From Onchocerca volvulus (lineage: Eukaryota; Nematoda; Chromadorea; Rhabditida; Onchocercidae): DNA of 64,000 nucleotides. The stretch lies in assembly GCA_000499405.2 (NCBI GenBank), contig HG738139.1:13132898-13196897 (forward strand). Direction: 5' to 3'. The notes beneath the pieces are model-generated. The model searched no databases. It was not told where the DNA came from and worked only from the letters and a program-made list of their open reading frames with translations. Below are positions 47,940 to 61,030 of this stretch, one piece after another. Each line of letters starts with the position of its first letter. Position 1 is the stretch's first letter. The position numbers and the translations under genes were made by a program.

Positions 47940-49820
47940 TCAATAAAGAGTTGATGCAATGCTGTCAGATACACTGGTTGAACTATTTGAAAGGCTATGC
48001 TGTTGTAAGAAAAGACTTGGAATCCAATATTGAATAGTATCTGTTGATTGATTATCAATCCAGGCAATGCCTTCTTTCACTAAATGCTCTAGTACTACAT
48101 TGGTACGCCGTTCATCCCATCGCAAACGATCCATAATGAGTTCCTGAAAACAATTAGATTTAAAAATTTTTAAATCTAAGGTTTTCATTTTCCAGTGATT
48201 TGGTGAAAAATTAGATCTATTGAGTCGCCAAAGATAAATTGTCGATCAAATTCAGAAAATAAACATTGCACTCATAAATAAAAGTAGGTCTGCTTATATG
48301 CATAGAAATATTTATGGTTGTATGGAAAAATTAATCAAGAGCATAAAAAGTTTCGGATCAAATAAAATAATCCCCAAAAATTTCTATAAAACTCACTTTG
48401 GTTACATACGCAGCATCTTCAGCCAATTGTAAAACTCGTGAATCATCCATACTAAGTTCACCAGGTACACTTTGAACCAAAAATCGTCCACTTCCCAACG
48501 CAATCAGTTCAAAACCATTACCGAGTACTTTTAACTTGTCGACAGCACGCAAAATATCATCCCTTAATTTGAAAACATAATTCAAGTAGAAATTATTTCT
48601 GTCTTATTAAATTTTTTAACTATAGATTTGAGGGAAGCTTACTTAATATACAAAATGAATTCAAGTTTGCTTACATTAATTACCCAATACTTTGATATCC
48701 AAAACTCAAAATTTTACCCAGCCAGTGCTCCAATACCCATATTTTTTTAATTTCCATTCTTAATGTTAATTCAAAATCATAGGTAAACTTATACGTAGTG
48801 ATGGGGTCACGCCGTGTTCGTGCTCGTGAACGCATTAGCCGATTTCTCAATTCGTCTACGGTCATAACGCCACCATTTATGTGATTAGTTGACATACAAA
48901 CTTCAACAATTTGAACAGCCAATTCATAATAAAAATCACCGACACCAAGTTTCTCAGCCCAAAAACCTTTACTAGCTGAAAAGAAATAATTTTTGCAAAT
49001 TTCCTGACAGGAAATAGGAAAAAATTTCAATCCTAATTTAAAATATTAGAACTCTGAAATTCTAAATAATTCAATGGGTCAGAATTTATAACTTTTGTTT
49101 CTATGCAAATTTTCATGTCTTAGATTTAGTCTAGAAACTTGATTTATATGTTCTGAAGTTTACAAGATAACCTTTGCGTTACTTTTAATGTCTTGGAAAT
49201 ATATATAACAACTAAAACATCAAATAAAACTTTGCAAAACGCAATATCGTTAGTTATCAAATGCTAATCAATAAGACTAATAGAAGACTGAATAAGCATG
49301 AAAATGCCGTAATGAGCAGAAATGGACATAAATCCTAATTTTTATAGCCTATTTTTCAAATACAATGAATAAAATTAATGCAAAAACATCTCAACATGAA
49401 TTTCTTCAGTTCTCTGATTTGTTCTGGGAAGTAACTCTATTAACTTACAAGCAAGTGGATCAACGCCAACTGATGCACACATATCCTGGAAATGTCGCCG
49501 AAATTGCGAATTTCGACGAATTTCATCGCGATGTTTGTGAGCAAATTCCTCTAATTTTGTTTGGAAAATAGCAAGCTCCTGAGAAAATTGATTTAGCTGT
49601 TCACTGGCTAATTCGGTACCTTTTGCTTGAAATTTTGCCTGAAAGTATAGGTGTTTCATCGGTAAAGCAACCATTCGAAGTAAATAAATCAATGAATAAA
49701 ATTTACTGATCCAATAACTAATAATGTAGGTTAAAATGATCGAACGAATAGGATAAGAACCTGAAGATCCTTCTTCTGCTGCACTGCACCTACTCCAACA
49801 CCGCGTCGACGTGTTGCCAT
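47940..49820 (-). CDS. vps-22: ESCRT-II subunit SNF8/VPS22
   Basis: Five minus-strand exons, 49820-49761, 49638-49449, 48975-48795, 48562-48397 and 48143-47940, give 266 residues (human SNF8 is 258). The N-terminus MATRRRGVGVGAVQQKKDL matches the family's RRGVGAGA start. Then come the coiled region (AKFQAKGTELASEQL), EEFAHKHRDEIRRNSQFRRH, FQDMCASVGVDPLAS, KGFWAEKLGVGDFYYELAVQ (the most conserved block), and two winged-helix domains with DDILRAVDKLKVLGNGFELI, FLVQSVPGELSMD, VLEHLVKEGIAWID and YWIPSLF. SNF8 forms the Y-shaped ESCRT-II with VPS25 and VPS36 on endosomes and sorts ubiquitinated cargo into multivesicular bodies. The C-terminal tail is Ser-rich and slightly long. Divergent from ETF-QO, whose start lies about 1.3 kb away. 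Confidence 0.97.
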
Positions 49821-50050
49821 CAGTTTTATGTAATCGCAAATGAAATAAATGGCAAAATGCAGAAAAAAAAATTGATCTGCAAATGAATTATGTTGTTATA
49901 TACAAAATATTTTACTAATTTGATTGCCCAATAATGAAATTTGCAAATAATGCATGATATCTCCGCTTTCTCTATCAGATCTCGACAAATTTATTCTCAT
50001 CTTTTTGTTATGTTAAATATTTCTATTTTGAGCTAATGGAATCAATGGAT

Positions 50051-50400
50051 ATTTCAGAACTACGCTTAGCAACTTACAATGAGACAGTTGAAAATAAATC
50101 TGCCGGAATCTGATGAAATCAATAGATATTTTAGAACTGCTCGTATAACTTACAACGAGCAGCTGAAAATAAATCCATCGGAATCGGATGGAATCAATGG
50201 ACATTTCAGAACTGCACGTAGTAACTTACAACGAGCAATTGAAAATAAATCTGACGGATTCTGATGGGATCAATGAAATTTCAGGATTCCACGTAAAATA
50301 AATCCATCAGAATCTGACAGAACCAATGGACATTTCAGAATTGCACGCAGTAATTTACAACGAGCATTTGCAAATAAATCCATCGGAATTTGATGAAGAA
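50051..50400. repeat. Diverged minisatellite, about 75-79-bp unit, between SNF8 and ETF-QO
   Basis: About four and a half copies run head to tail. Each contains CAGAACTGCACGTAGTAACT, TTACAACGAGCA, GAAAATAAATC and CGGAATCTGATG-like blocks, and one copy is shortened by a deletion. It sits in the shared upstream region of two divergent genes. Plus- and minus-strand frames stay open for about 60 codons, but only as a by-product of the repeat. Confidence 0.8.
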
Positions 50401-51154
50401 AATCGGGATTCTCATATACTACACAATTACTCAGTGATTAAAGAAACGATTAAAGTAAAGATTAAAGATTAAAGTAAAATTAAAGAAACGTAATCCCGTA
50501 GCTCATAAAAAAAAAAAAAAAAAAAGTTACAAATATTATCACCTGTATTGAATGACAATTTTAAACGGAAAACAATAAAGTATGAAAAGTTTCGTGTCGA
50601 AAATCTAGTCATCCAATTTTCGCATATAAAGCTGCGAGATTGTTGTTTTGTTGGGAGTAGCAGCTGAATATTGTCGAGCAGAGTGTGTGTGATAAAGTCC
50701 ATTTGATCGATTTGATCAATCGGGTGAAACATTTTGATTTAATGTGAGGTGCGATTTAGATCAGTGCAACGTTAGAATGCAGCATGTTACGTGCATCCTA
50801 AAAAAAAAAAAAGCAGGATGGAATGTTTCTCTAAAATATCACGTTCCGTTTTTTTTTTGTGAAGTAGACATAAAGGAAGAGAAAAATTTTGGAATTTAAA
50901 AATTCTTGCGTGTACTAGATGTACAATGTACTTTTGTCGGAAAGTTTTCTTTATTTCTCTACCAATCAAACAGACATTATAAAAAGCGAGAAATTAGAGT
51001 GTATTATCTTCAGTTTGCAACACTTCAGTTCACAATGTCCAGTTTGTGCTGTATTTTCTTTTTTTTTTTTTTCTTCTTTTTTTTGCTGTTGAAATATTTG
51101 ATTTTCCGAAGTAAATGATATTGATTTAATTTTCATCAAAAATTCAGGAAACGA

Positions 51155-54100
51155 ATGCAGCTAACATTACGATACGCACTTCAAGCAAGTAAAAACTTGC
51201 GAAATGTAATAAACGGTCAATGGGTCACTTCGCACTATTTGAAATGTCCGCGAGAAAAGGATGTTCGTTGGGTTAATGTCAATATGAAACGAGAAGTGGA
51301 AAATTACGATATTGTTATTGTGGGTGCTGGACCAGCTGGTTTATCATCAGCTATTCGTCTCAAGCAACTTTCGAAAGAAAAAAATATTGGTTAATTTTTT
51401 TTTCTTTTTTTTTTTCTTTTTTTTTTAAGATTCTATTAATTGGTAACATTGGTATGGTTGAAATTATTAAAGGCGAAAATACTTCTCTCCGTAATAATTT
51501 TCTTTTTTTTTTCCTTCTAGTTATCGAAATAGGCCAAACTTAATTTGCTTAATTATTGACATTTTTAATCTTTATTCATCTCCATCATATTTTTATACCA
51601 ATTTCGATCTTCTTGAATTTTTTCGCAAGCAAGCCTACTTTGTTTTTTGATTTTTTCACATTTGGTTGGATCAACGAATTTATCAATTCATTAGCAGCAT
51701 CATATAGATATCAAAAAACATACAGAAATCATACTGAATATATTCATTTATCGGTTTCTGAATTTCTGGCATTTCAGATATTCGCGTTTGTGTAGTCGAG
51801 AAAGGAGCTGAAGTTGGTGCGCATACATTGTCCGGTGCAGTGATTGATGTTCGAGCCTTGGGTGAACTTTTTCCAAACTGGAAAGAATTGGATGCTCCTG
51901 TCCATCAGAAAGTTACTGTGCGTACTCTTTTATTTACAGCTAATTTTTTGATAGGATTGGAATTCTCAATTTATAAAATCTTGTTTATGTATTTGTGTTT
52001 TTTTCTTTTTTTTTTCTTTTTTGGAAAAATTTTCAATCCCTTTCAAATGTTTTATAGTCTCAGTCGATGGCGATTTTGACAAAAAAAGGTCGATATGCTC
52101 TGCCGTTCGTACGCGGAAGTCCACTTGACAACATGGGAAATTATATTGTTAGGTAATTTGTATATTTGCAAATTGATTTACATATTTCAAATAAGACTGA
52201 AATTTGTTTGAAATTCAGATTGGGTCACCTGGTAAAATGGCTTGGCGAAAAAGCAACAGAAATGGGAGTAGAAATTTATCCAGGAATAGCGGCTCAGGAA
52301 ATTTTATTTCATGACGATGAAAGTGTAAAAGGCATTGCAACAACTGATGTTGGGATAATGAAGGATGGTGCTCCAAAGGTATACATTTTCCGAATTTTTT
52401 ATTTTTGATGATTATTTGCAGCTGTTCGATGCTCAACAAAATTGAATTTAGTATCTAAAATATCAGTTTGAAACAAAGATAAACGGAGAATTGCAGTATT
52501 ATCTGCGGATTTGCTAAGCAAATAAAAACAAACTTTCCAAGTCACTAAACAAAAAATCTTACAACAAGAGATGTTTTATTTCTTATTTTCTGTATAAGTG
52601 TTTCATTCCATCTTTTTTAGAAGAATTTTCAACGAGGGATGGAGTTACAAGCAAAATGCACAATATTTGCTGAGGGTTGTCGTGGACATCTTACCAATTT
52701 AATTATGGAGAAGGTAAGTTTTGTAACTACAATTCTAGATTTTAAGATTTATTATCTTAAAAATTTCAAAGAAATGACTTCCATTTTCAATTTCAGTATC
52801 GTTTACAAGAAGAATGCGATCCAATGACTTATGCTCTTGGTTTCAAAGAATTATGGTTAATTGATAAGTCAAAACACATTCCTGGTTACGTGGAACATAC
52901 CATCGGATATCCATTGGTAAGTTTGAATTTCTATTAAAACATTTTTGTAATTGTTGGAGCTATCTTGCGATCAACTTGAAAATAGTAGTTTTGTTTTTTT
53001 TTTTTTTTGCACAATATGTTTTAGGGTCTTCGAAGGCATGGTGGGTCGTTTATGTATCATATTAATGACAATGGACAACCTCTTGTTTCTCTTGGCCTCA
53101 TAATAGGCTTAGATTACAAGAATCCCCACATAAATTTATATCAGGTATTGTCCAGTTTAATTTATCATGAAGTAAATACAAGTTTGAAAGTGCATTATTT
53201 ACTATTTTTGATTACTGTTGTACGTCGAGAATTTCTTTAATATATTGATTTTACTAAAACATTTTCAACATTTTTTTTCAGGAATTCCAGTTGTTCAAAT
53301 CGCATCCATCCATTCGTCGTTATCTTGAAGGAGGAGAACGAATTGCTTATGGTGCTAGAGCAGTGAACGAAGGTGGATATCAAGCCATACCGCAGCTAAC
53401 TGTGCCCGGTGGATGTTTGGTTGGTTGCTCAGCAGGATTGATGAATCCAGCAAAGATTAAAGGTGTTCATAATGCTATGAAAAGTGGTATGGTTGCAGCG
53501 GAAACAGTATTCGAGGATTTAAGCCCACAAACACGAAGTAAGACTTATTCGATTAATTATTTCAAACATGATAGCAGCAAACTGATTTGAATTCAGTTCG
53601 GTTTATTTTCATGAATTTTTTAAAATTTCAGCAATAATTCCGGAAGAATTTGAGCCAAATCTATACAAAACTTATGTAATCAAAGAAATGCAACAAATGC
53701 GCAATGTTCGTCCATCTTTCAATACTCGTCTTGGATGGATGGTTGGCTTGCCATATACGGCATTTTTCTATATGTTACTCGGTGGAAAAGAACCATGGAC
53801 TTTCAGAAATAAAACAGAAGACTGGTTTCAGACAGATTCAGCATGGAAAGTAGGTATTTTTAGAATAGTTAATTATCTAGGATTCAAAATCTTAATTTTT
53901 GCATCAAAAATTAATCTGACAGTTGTGAATTTCTGAATTTCACGTTCACACAATTATGTCGCTGCTATCTGATGACGAATAATATAATTAAGGTAATTTG
54001 TTTATCTAATTATAATACGTCATATGACATTAGTCTTAAATCATAGTAAATGCTATCTCATAAAGAGAAATGATGCTCTATATATAATATCATTACAAAA

Positions 54101-55819
54101 ATGTAAAATTGATTAGATTAAAAGCAGGTGGATTATTTTTGAATATGTTTATGATTACAAATTAAGAATGACAATTCCAATTCAGAAAGTTTGTTTCTAA
54201 ATCTTTTATAATTCTTTTAATCACTAATTATATTGATTTCATTCTAAAGCTATATATTATATAGATGTGGTTCATGGCTGTTTTACTTGCAGTCGAAATC
54301 AGTTGATTATCCGAAACCTGATGGCAAAATAACATTCGACATCTTGTCTTCGGTAGCTCTGACCGGCACAAATCACGAAGAAAATCAGCCATCTCATCTG
54401 TTATTGAGAAATGATGCCGATGCTGAATTAACTACATGGCGTAGATTTGCTGGTATGACCGAGCGATTTTGTCCAGCAGGTATGCAGATCCGTATGATAT
54501 TATTTTGTAAAATCAAATATACATATTTGTTCACTAATTGATTTCTCAAAGTAGTTTATAATAGGATCATTAACTTTTCCTTGGAATAGCACTATATTCA
54601 TTATCATTAAGCATAGAAAGATATCTAATGCTATCTAATATCTAATGCTTAATTCTAGAAAATTCTAATGTTTAATTCAATATCTAATACTTAGTTCTAG
54701 AAAATGAAGCTAATGATGCTTATATTTCACGCCTATTATATATATAATTTTCTCTTAAGACAAGTTAGTCGTGCATGTTTCAGTGTTTAATAGCTAATTA
54801 AGTTCATCTTGGTCCAAAACTGTTTTATATAATTTACATTTGTTCCTATTTTCGATCTTATGAATTTTAAACATCGATAGTGGGACGACTATATAAATAA
54901 ATAGAATTTTACAAGTTGTGCTGCTTTAGATGATTCAGTCCAAATGCTTTAAACATTGGTATCTTCATTAATGAGGAAGAGAGAAGGGGGACATTCTAAT
55001 AATAAAAATAATAATAATAATGAAAATATTAATTTTATTTTTGGTTTTTGCTAGGAATTTTTTCATTATTGCACTGTTTAGGTGTTTATGAATATGTGCC
55101 ATGCGAAACCAATCACGATACTAAAAGGCTTCAAATAAATTCCCCGAATTGTATTCACTGCAAAACATGTGATATCAAAGAACCACGCAATAATATTCAG
55201 TGGGTTGCACCGGAAGGTAAATATAGGAATATTGAATTTAAAAGTCTTTGAGAACAGTATCCGCAAGTGCATTGTTCACTACTAAATGTCATAAAAATGG
55301 ATAATTTTGCACATTATATCTCATTTTTTACATATTTTTTCGATCAATACATAGAATTTTGTATTATGTTACTTTTTGCTCTTTTTTCAGGTTGTTTTGT
55401 AATTTTAGATTTTATGAATCAAATTTATGTAAAGTAGTGTATAACTTCCTTTGAAACTTTTTTCAAACTTTTTCAAAACAAACCTGCAGTTTAAAATAAC
55501 CAATGATAAATGCTTCATAGAAGATATAATAAACAGAAAAAATATTTCGGCCTTTCGAGTACATATTAATAATAAATACTTCTTATTCACAAAAATTTAT
55601 AAAAATGATAAATTTTGAATATGTGGAAGTTGAATTTTGAATTTTTAGAAAACGAAGATTTGGAATTTTTTTTTTGTTTTTTGTTTTTTGCAATTTATTG
55701 TACTTATCGGTTCACCGATTTCTATTTTTCTTTTTTTTTGTGAACATATTTTTAAAGTAAATAGAATTACTTTTCTTTAATTTTCAGGAGGCAATGGTCC
55801 GAAATACAATGGGATGTAA
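51155..55819 (+). CDS. let-721: Electron transfer flavoprotein-ubiquinone oxidoreductase (ETF-QO)
   Basis: Twelve exons join in phase: 51155-51389, 51778-51917, 52058-52152, 52219-52378, 52621-52713, 52797-52916, 53025-53144, 53282-53537, 53632-53849, 54293-54479, 55082-55216, 55788-55819, giving 596 residues (human ETFDH is 617). The basic N-terminus ([16 protein letters not shown]) is a likely mitochondrial targeting peptide. FAD site: [15 protein letters not shown] (GxGxxG at 57-62). Further family blocks: [74 protein letters not shown]. The [4Fe-4S] ligands are C539, C565, C568 and C571 ([15 protein letters not shown]), and the end is GPKYNGM. It sits on the matrix side of the inner membrane and passes electrons from acyl-CoA and amino-acid dehydrogenases via ETF to ubiquinone. 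ATG follows a TTCAG acceptor by seven bases, suggesting trans-splicing. Exon 3 could also start at 52064, losing two codons. Confidence 0.97.
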
Positions 55820-55857
55820 TGATCGGGACGATTAGATCGTTCGCCTCAGCTATCCCA

Positions 55858-55863
55858 AATAAA
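55858..55863 (+). terminator. Candidate polyadenylation signal of ETF-QO
   Basis: AATAAA begins 39 bases after the ETF-QO stop codon. Confidence 0.6.
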
Positions 55864-58800
55864 TACTTCAATTTTTTTTTTTCGGAAAGCTTGGAATACG
55901 ATTTTAAGATTCAATTTAGGTTCCGATGCCTTTGTTGTCTTTAAGTTAAATTTGATTTGAACGAGATGATATAATTTGTTAATCATTATTGATACTGTCT
56001 TTCATTAGGGAGTTTTCAGCCTTTCGTTATTCCATATTCTTCTTTTCATATAATATAGAGGAGACTTCTAATTGCTTTGCTGTCAGTTTTCGAAATGATT
56101 TTAACCTCTCTAATCTGCGAATCTTTTGAAGATTGAAGTTCTGTAAATCAGTTCTTCAGATTTAGAACTGTTCAGTAGTAATAAAGTTGCACTTAATTTC
56201 TTGCTTTGGAAGCTAATAGCTTGAAATAATGAAATATGTACTTCCCAAATTCATATTTTTGCTTGATTAATATTTCAATACTTAAACTAGCTAGTAAACT
56301 TATTGTGATCACATGCAATTTATAAATTTAAAAGTTATAATATTTATAATAATTGTCATTTTGGAATCTTCCTGGTTTGTTTATTATTGATTCGAACTGT
56401 ATATTTCGGTGACTTCTAAATTCTACTGTTGCTGTATTTTGAAATTATTTTGTATAAATTGATTTACGAATCGAGAAATTAAAAATTATTAATTTGTTTT
56501 CAAAAACATGCTATGAATGAATCACTTACAGTCAAACTGGATAATGAATTTTAAGAAAAGTGTGAAATTCGTGAATAGGTATTAAATGGCCATTTTTTCT
56601 TTTTTTTTTTTTTGGACATTTTATTAATTATTAATGATGATCAAATCTTTTCCAATTTACCACCATCAAAGCAAAATTCAATATACTGAAGCATAAAGGA
56701 GCTAACCAATTGTTAAAGGAAATTATTTCAAATCAACGAAATTCACAATCCATGGGATATTCCATATGTTGAAGTTGGAAGTTAGCTAATTATTAATTTT
56801 TACGCATTATATGCAGTTGCAGATATCTTTCAAATTTCTCAAACATTTTTTCTGTGAAAATTTGAGAATGTTTAAATCGTTTATTCTTAGGAGGCCATTT
56901 TGCTAAAGAATTAAAATCTGAAATGAACTAATTGGAAGAAAAGAATTAAGAATATAGAACAGAAGCAAGGAGAAAATAATATAATTTTGCAATTTGCAAT
57001 TTTTTTCTGAAAAAATATGCTCTTGAAATCAATATATTCTGGATGATCTTTTATTATCACCAAAATCTCATCTTAATCCTTTACCTTTCCCGCCTAATTC
57101 GCTTCGTCTCATTTTGGTAGAATCGTTTTTTTTAAAAATATAATTTAAAATGATTAATAGTTCATTGCATATCCGTAGCATCATTATTTCCAATTGAAAC
57201 CAGTTCAGTACCAATAAAAAAGAAGTCAAATAAAAAATGAAAAAAGCAAAAAACTTATTAAAAACTTTATTTCTATGATAAATTTCTTCGATTTTGACAG
57301 AAAAAAAAAAAGTGAAACTAGGAAATAATGGTGAGACCGTATTATTTGAGCAACAATTAATTGCTACTTTATCATTTTTAACAAGATAATTTGTTAAATT
57401 TATTGAAGAACAAGGTTTGCAAAACAAATGAAAATGATCATTTATTGATCGATGGCACAATTCAATTTATTGATTCAAAATGAAAAATAAAAAATATTGC
57501 GTCATCTTTTTAAGATATGGAATCAATGCTTTTCAAATGGAATCAATTTGGAAATATCAATTTTTGTAATTTGTGAAACAAAATTAATAATACTTCTATT
57601 TTATATGAAATGGAAAAATTAGGAAAATAATTTCAATTATTGATCGTTGTTGACATAATTACAGACATTATCAAAAATGCATAAATCAGCTTAAATAAAT
57701 TGCCTAAATAATTAATATTTCAATTTTAAAAGATAAATGTAAAGATGCGAGATTTTAAGTTCTATTAATTAAATTATATTAATTCTTATTTATATTATTA
57801 TTCGTTCATCCTTTTTCCTAGAAATTTGAATTGTAGAAATGGTATTTTAGGTTCAATTAAATCTCATTTAAAGCTTAAAAAATGAACCATTCTAGATTAA
57901 CTTTATTCTTGCATTCACTATTCTTTGCTTATATTTTACTAGGCTTTTTTTAATCAATGGTACTAATTAATTTTGGAATATGGCAAAATAATTATTATTC
58001 TAAAATTTAATGAATCGATATAAGATATGGAAATATATTAAAAATTTCAATTGTATAACTTCTCGATCTGAGAAATTTGATTTTCAATTTTTCAAATTTG
58101 AGTAATTTGATTAAAAAAAAAAAAAAAAAAGTAAAAGAAAATGAAAGTCAGAAACTGAAGAAAAATAGCAAAAAAAACGGAAAAAAAATTAAAAGAAAAA
58201 AACACAAATTAAATCAAATTTAAATTAAAAGCAATCAATTAAACTTGGCGATTTAATTACCAATATAATTTAATTCCTATCAAATTCAGATTGACTGATA
58301 TTGTAAATGCTTTCTGGTTTAAATATAATGATAGCTTCAATATTGTCATATTTCTTTTGAATAAATTATGTGATAAAACGATAAAATTCGTTTTAAAAGT
58401 TTTAAAATTCAAACTTTGGATAATACAAATTTGGAGTAATGAAATGTGTTAATTAAATTAATGATCCTGATAAGAAATCGAATGTCCGAAAAGTTTCAAA
58501 ATTTATTCAAAAAAGGTTGCTTCTTTCTATCGAGAAAGAAATTCTGAGATATTTCATGAAAGTTCAATTTTAATTTCTAACTAAATAAAAACTGCAAACA
58601 ATAATTAGTAATTTGACATAAATTATATAAATTTCAAAATATTAGTGGTTCATCTTTTTCTGCAAAAATTTCTCTTCAATTAAAAATATTTGCTCAAAAA
58701 AAAAAACTTTGCAATTTTATCAAAATTCATTAGATGCCTATTGAAAAATATATTTTAAAAAGTAACTTTGTGTAATAGATTGTATGGACTGATTAAAATC

Positions 58801-60071
58801 AAAAAAAAATTCCATAAATTGTCAAAGTAACCGGATGATCACATTTATTTATCGATTTTTTTTTCGTCGAATTGAATTTCGATCAATTAAGCCATAATTT
58901 TTTTTTTCTTTTTTGAAGTACTTTTTTCCTTCTTGAATGATGGAAAGTTGTTTTCATTCGAATTCAAAAATATGGAAAATATTACCGTGTGTTTTTGTTA
59001 AAATGTCATATGGCAAGCAGGTAGTAGCAAAAATTTCCATTACCTAATTAATTTTAATTTATTTCTCTTTGTTCAATTTCATAAAAATGCTGACAATTCG
59101 AGAATATGGAATTTTCAAATTTCAACTATTTTAGTCCCTTTTCAATTTTTTTTTTTTTTTTGTTTCAGAATTTTCCTATCAAAATCAAAATTTATTAACT
59201 AATTTTCGAAAGATGAATTTTTTGAAATTATTGAATTTTGAAATAGCAATCTGTTTGAAATGTTAAAATTAAATTTTGCTTTAATCAAACATATGACATT
59301 ATTTATTTTCTACAGTATCTACAACAAAATTATTTTATAGTTATTTCATTTCAAATTACGAATTATGGTTTCGAATAAATCCGTATCATGAAGAAATTAA
59401 AATTAATCGCTGCGACATTGTAAAAATTCTCTGCTATCATTTATGCTAATTAATCAGCTCTACTAATTAATTAGTAAATAAGCTCATTAGGGAAAGTAGG
59501 TAGTAATTTAGAAGGATAAATCCTTCAAATCTCATCCATTATACCATCAATTCTATCTTTTGGCAAGATTTTGCTCTACTTTTGTTTATCAAAATAATTT
59601 TATTTCATTTAAAAAAAATATTTCAATTTAGAATGGATTCAAAAATAGGCATTAACTAAAAATTAACTTTTTTAATTTTTAAAATTATTTAATTTCCTCA
59701 CCGATTGTAATATCTATCTTTTTTTTCTAGAAACAATAAAATTATTTTTCTGAAACTTGTTTTAAATACTTTTTTTGTTAGAACAGGAATGATATGCTGA
59801 AACATTTTATTATCACAATGATCCAGCTTGAAAATGCTGTATTAATTAATAAAATTAAACCAAAAATTTAAAAAAATAAGCCAGAAAAAGAAAATATCAT
59901 CTGTTTCAATGCAACTTATAACATTAGATTAAAACATATGCTAATTAATTAAATTATGAAACATACACATATATCTCTTTATAAATATTATAAATATGAT
60001 CATATTTGATAACATTTTCAATATTATACTAAATTCATGATAATATTGGTACAGAATTGTTGATTACGATT
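55864..60071. other. Intergenic, no gene or clear element seen
   Basis: Over 4 kb of AT-rich sequence with many homopolymers. A 130-codon minus-strand frame at 57068-57460 has no domain, is Phe/Ile/Asn-rich and lacks splice sites, so it is not called. Confidence 0.6.
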
Positions 60072-60280
60072 ATTTTGACGTAATTACCGCCTTTGTACGA
60101 ATCGATTAATGTTCATTTTGACGTAATTATCGCTTTTGTACGAATCGATAAATGTTTATTTTGACGTAATTACCGCTTTTGTACAAATCGATAAATGTTT
60201 ATTTTGACGTAATTACCGCTTTTGTACAAATCGATAAATGTTTATTTTGACGTAATTACCGCTTTTGTACAAATCGATAA
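60072..60280 (+). repeat. 43-bp tandem array carrying TGACGTAA (CRE-like) in every unit
   Basis: Five units start at 60072, 60115, 60158, 60201 and 60244. The consensus is ATTTTGACGTAATTACCGCT, then TTTGTACAAATCGATAAATG, then TTT. The third and fourth units are identical, and the first is the most diverged. Every unit has TGACGTAA, a half-CRE/bZIP-type octamer, and TCGAT. The fifth unit breaks off into unique sequence that itself holds several TTTTGAC blocks. Confidence 0.9.
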
Positions 60281-60424
60281 GCGTTTTGACCTGAATTTAG
60301 TACAAAAAATGATTAATTTCTTGACTTTTGACCTACGAATTTTGTCAGATTTTGATTTTGATCAAAACAGACAACAGCAGCTGATGTCATACGAATTGAT
60401 CGAAATGAATTCGATAATTCGATG

Positions 60425-61030
60425 TCATTTTTAAATATCGTACAGCAAAGACTAAAGTGACATTAGTTTTTTTTTGACAAAACGAACAATTCAGGTGAAC
60501 GGTCTTTTGACACCAATAATTTGAAATATTCTTCTATCTTCATTCAACCTATTACATCATTTTTTTTTTTCTCTCGACATTAATTTATAAATTATCCGAA
60601 TTTATCTCAATGCCATCATTTTTTGCTAATTAATCGATTTTTTTGCTAATTAGTAATTATTGTCCTCTGGTGGACAATAGTTACTAATTAGCAGAAAGAT
60701 CTTTTTCCATTTTATTTAATAATATTAATTGCTTCATCTTTCCTTTCATGTTTATTTCCTTTTCAAGAAAAATCTAACTTAAATAGTTTATGAAGATATG
60801 TGAAAGAGTGAATTTTTAGTTTAAATATCGTACGGTGAAAATAGTATTAATGTCAGTATTTTTGACGTGAACCAATTAGGATTCGTCATGAGTAAAAGGT
60901 TAAAGGTTAAGTTCTCCTTGCTTATTTATTTTCGCTTTTTTCCAAAGTTTTGCGGTTCAAATATCATACGAAGAAAATAGGTTAACATTTTTGATGTGAG
61001 CTACATCATAAGTAAAAGTCTAAAGTTTTA
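60425..61030 (+). repeat. Three diverged copies of a longer unit downstream of the 43-bp array
   Basis: Copies near 60430, 60823 and 60958 share AAATATCGTACxGxxAAAA or AAATATCATACGAAGAAAAT, followed by (G/T)ACATT or TTAACATTTTTGA, TGTGA(A/G)C and, in the latter two, GAGTAAAAGGTTAAAGG or AAGTAAAAGTCTAAAG. The two later copies are about 135 bp apart. Confidence 0.5.

Noticed and set aside
57068..57460. 130-codon minus-strand frame
   Set aside because: Low-complexity Phe/Ile/Asn composition typical of AT-rich noncoding DNA; no domain and no supporting exons.
60072..60280. CRISPR-like array
   Set aside because: The units are directly contiguous with no unique spacers, and the DNA is eukaryotic; it is a plain tandem repeat.
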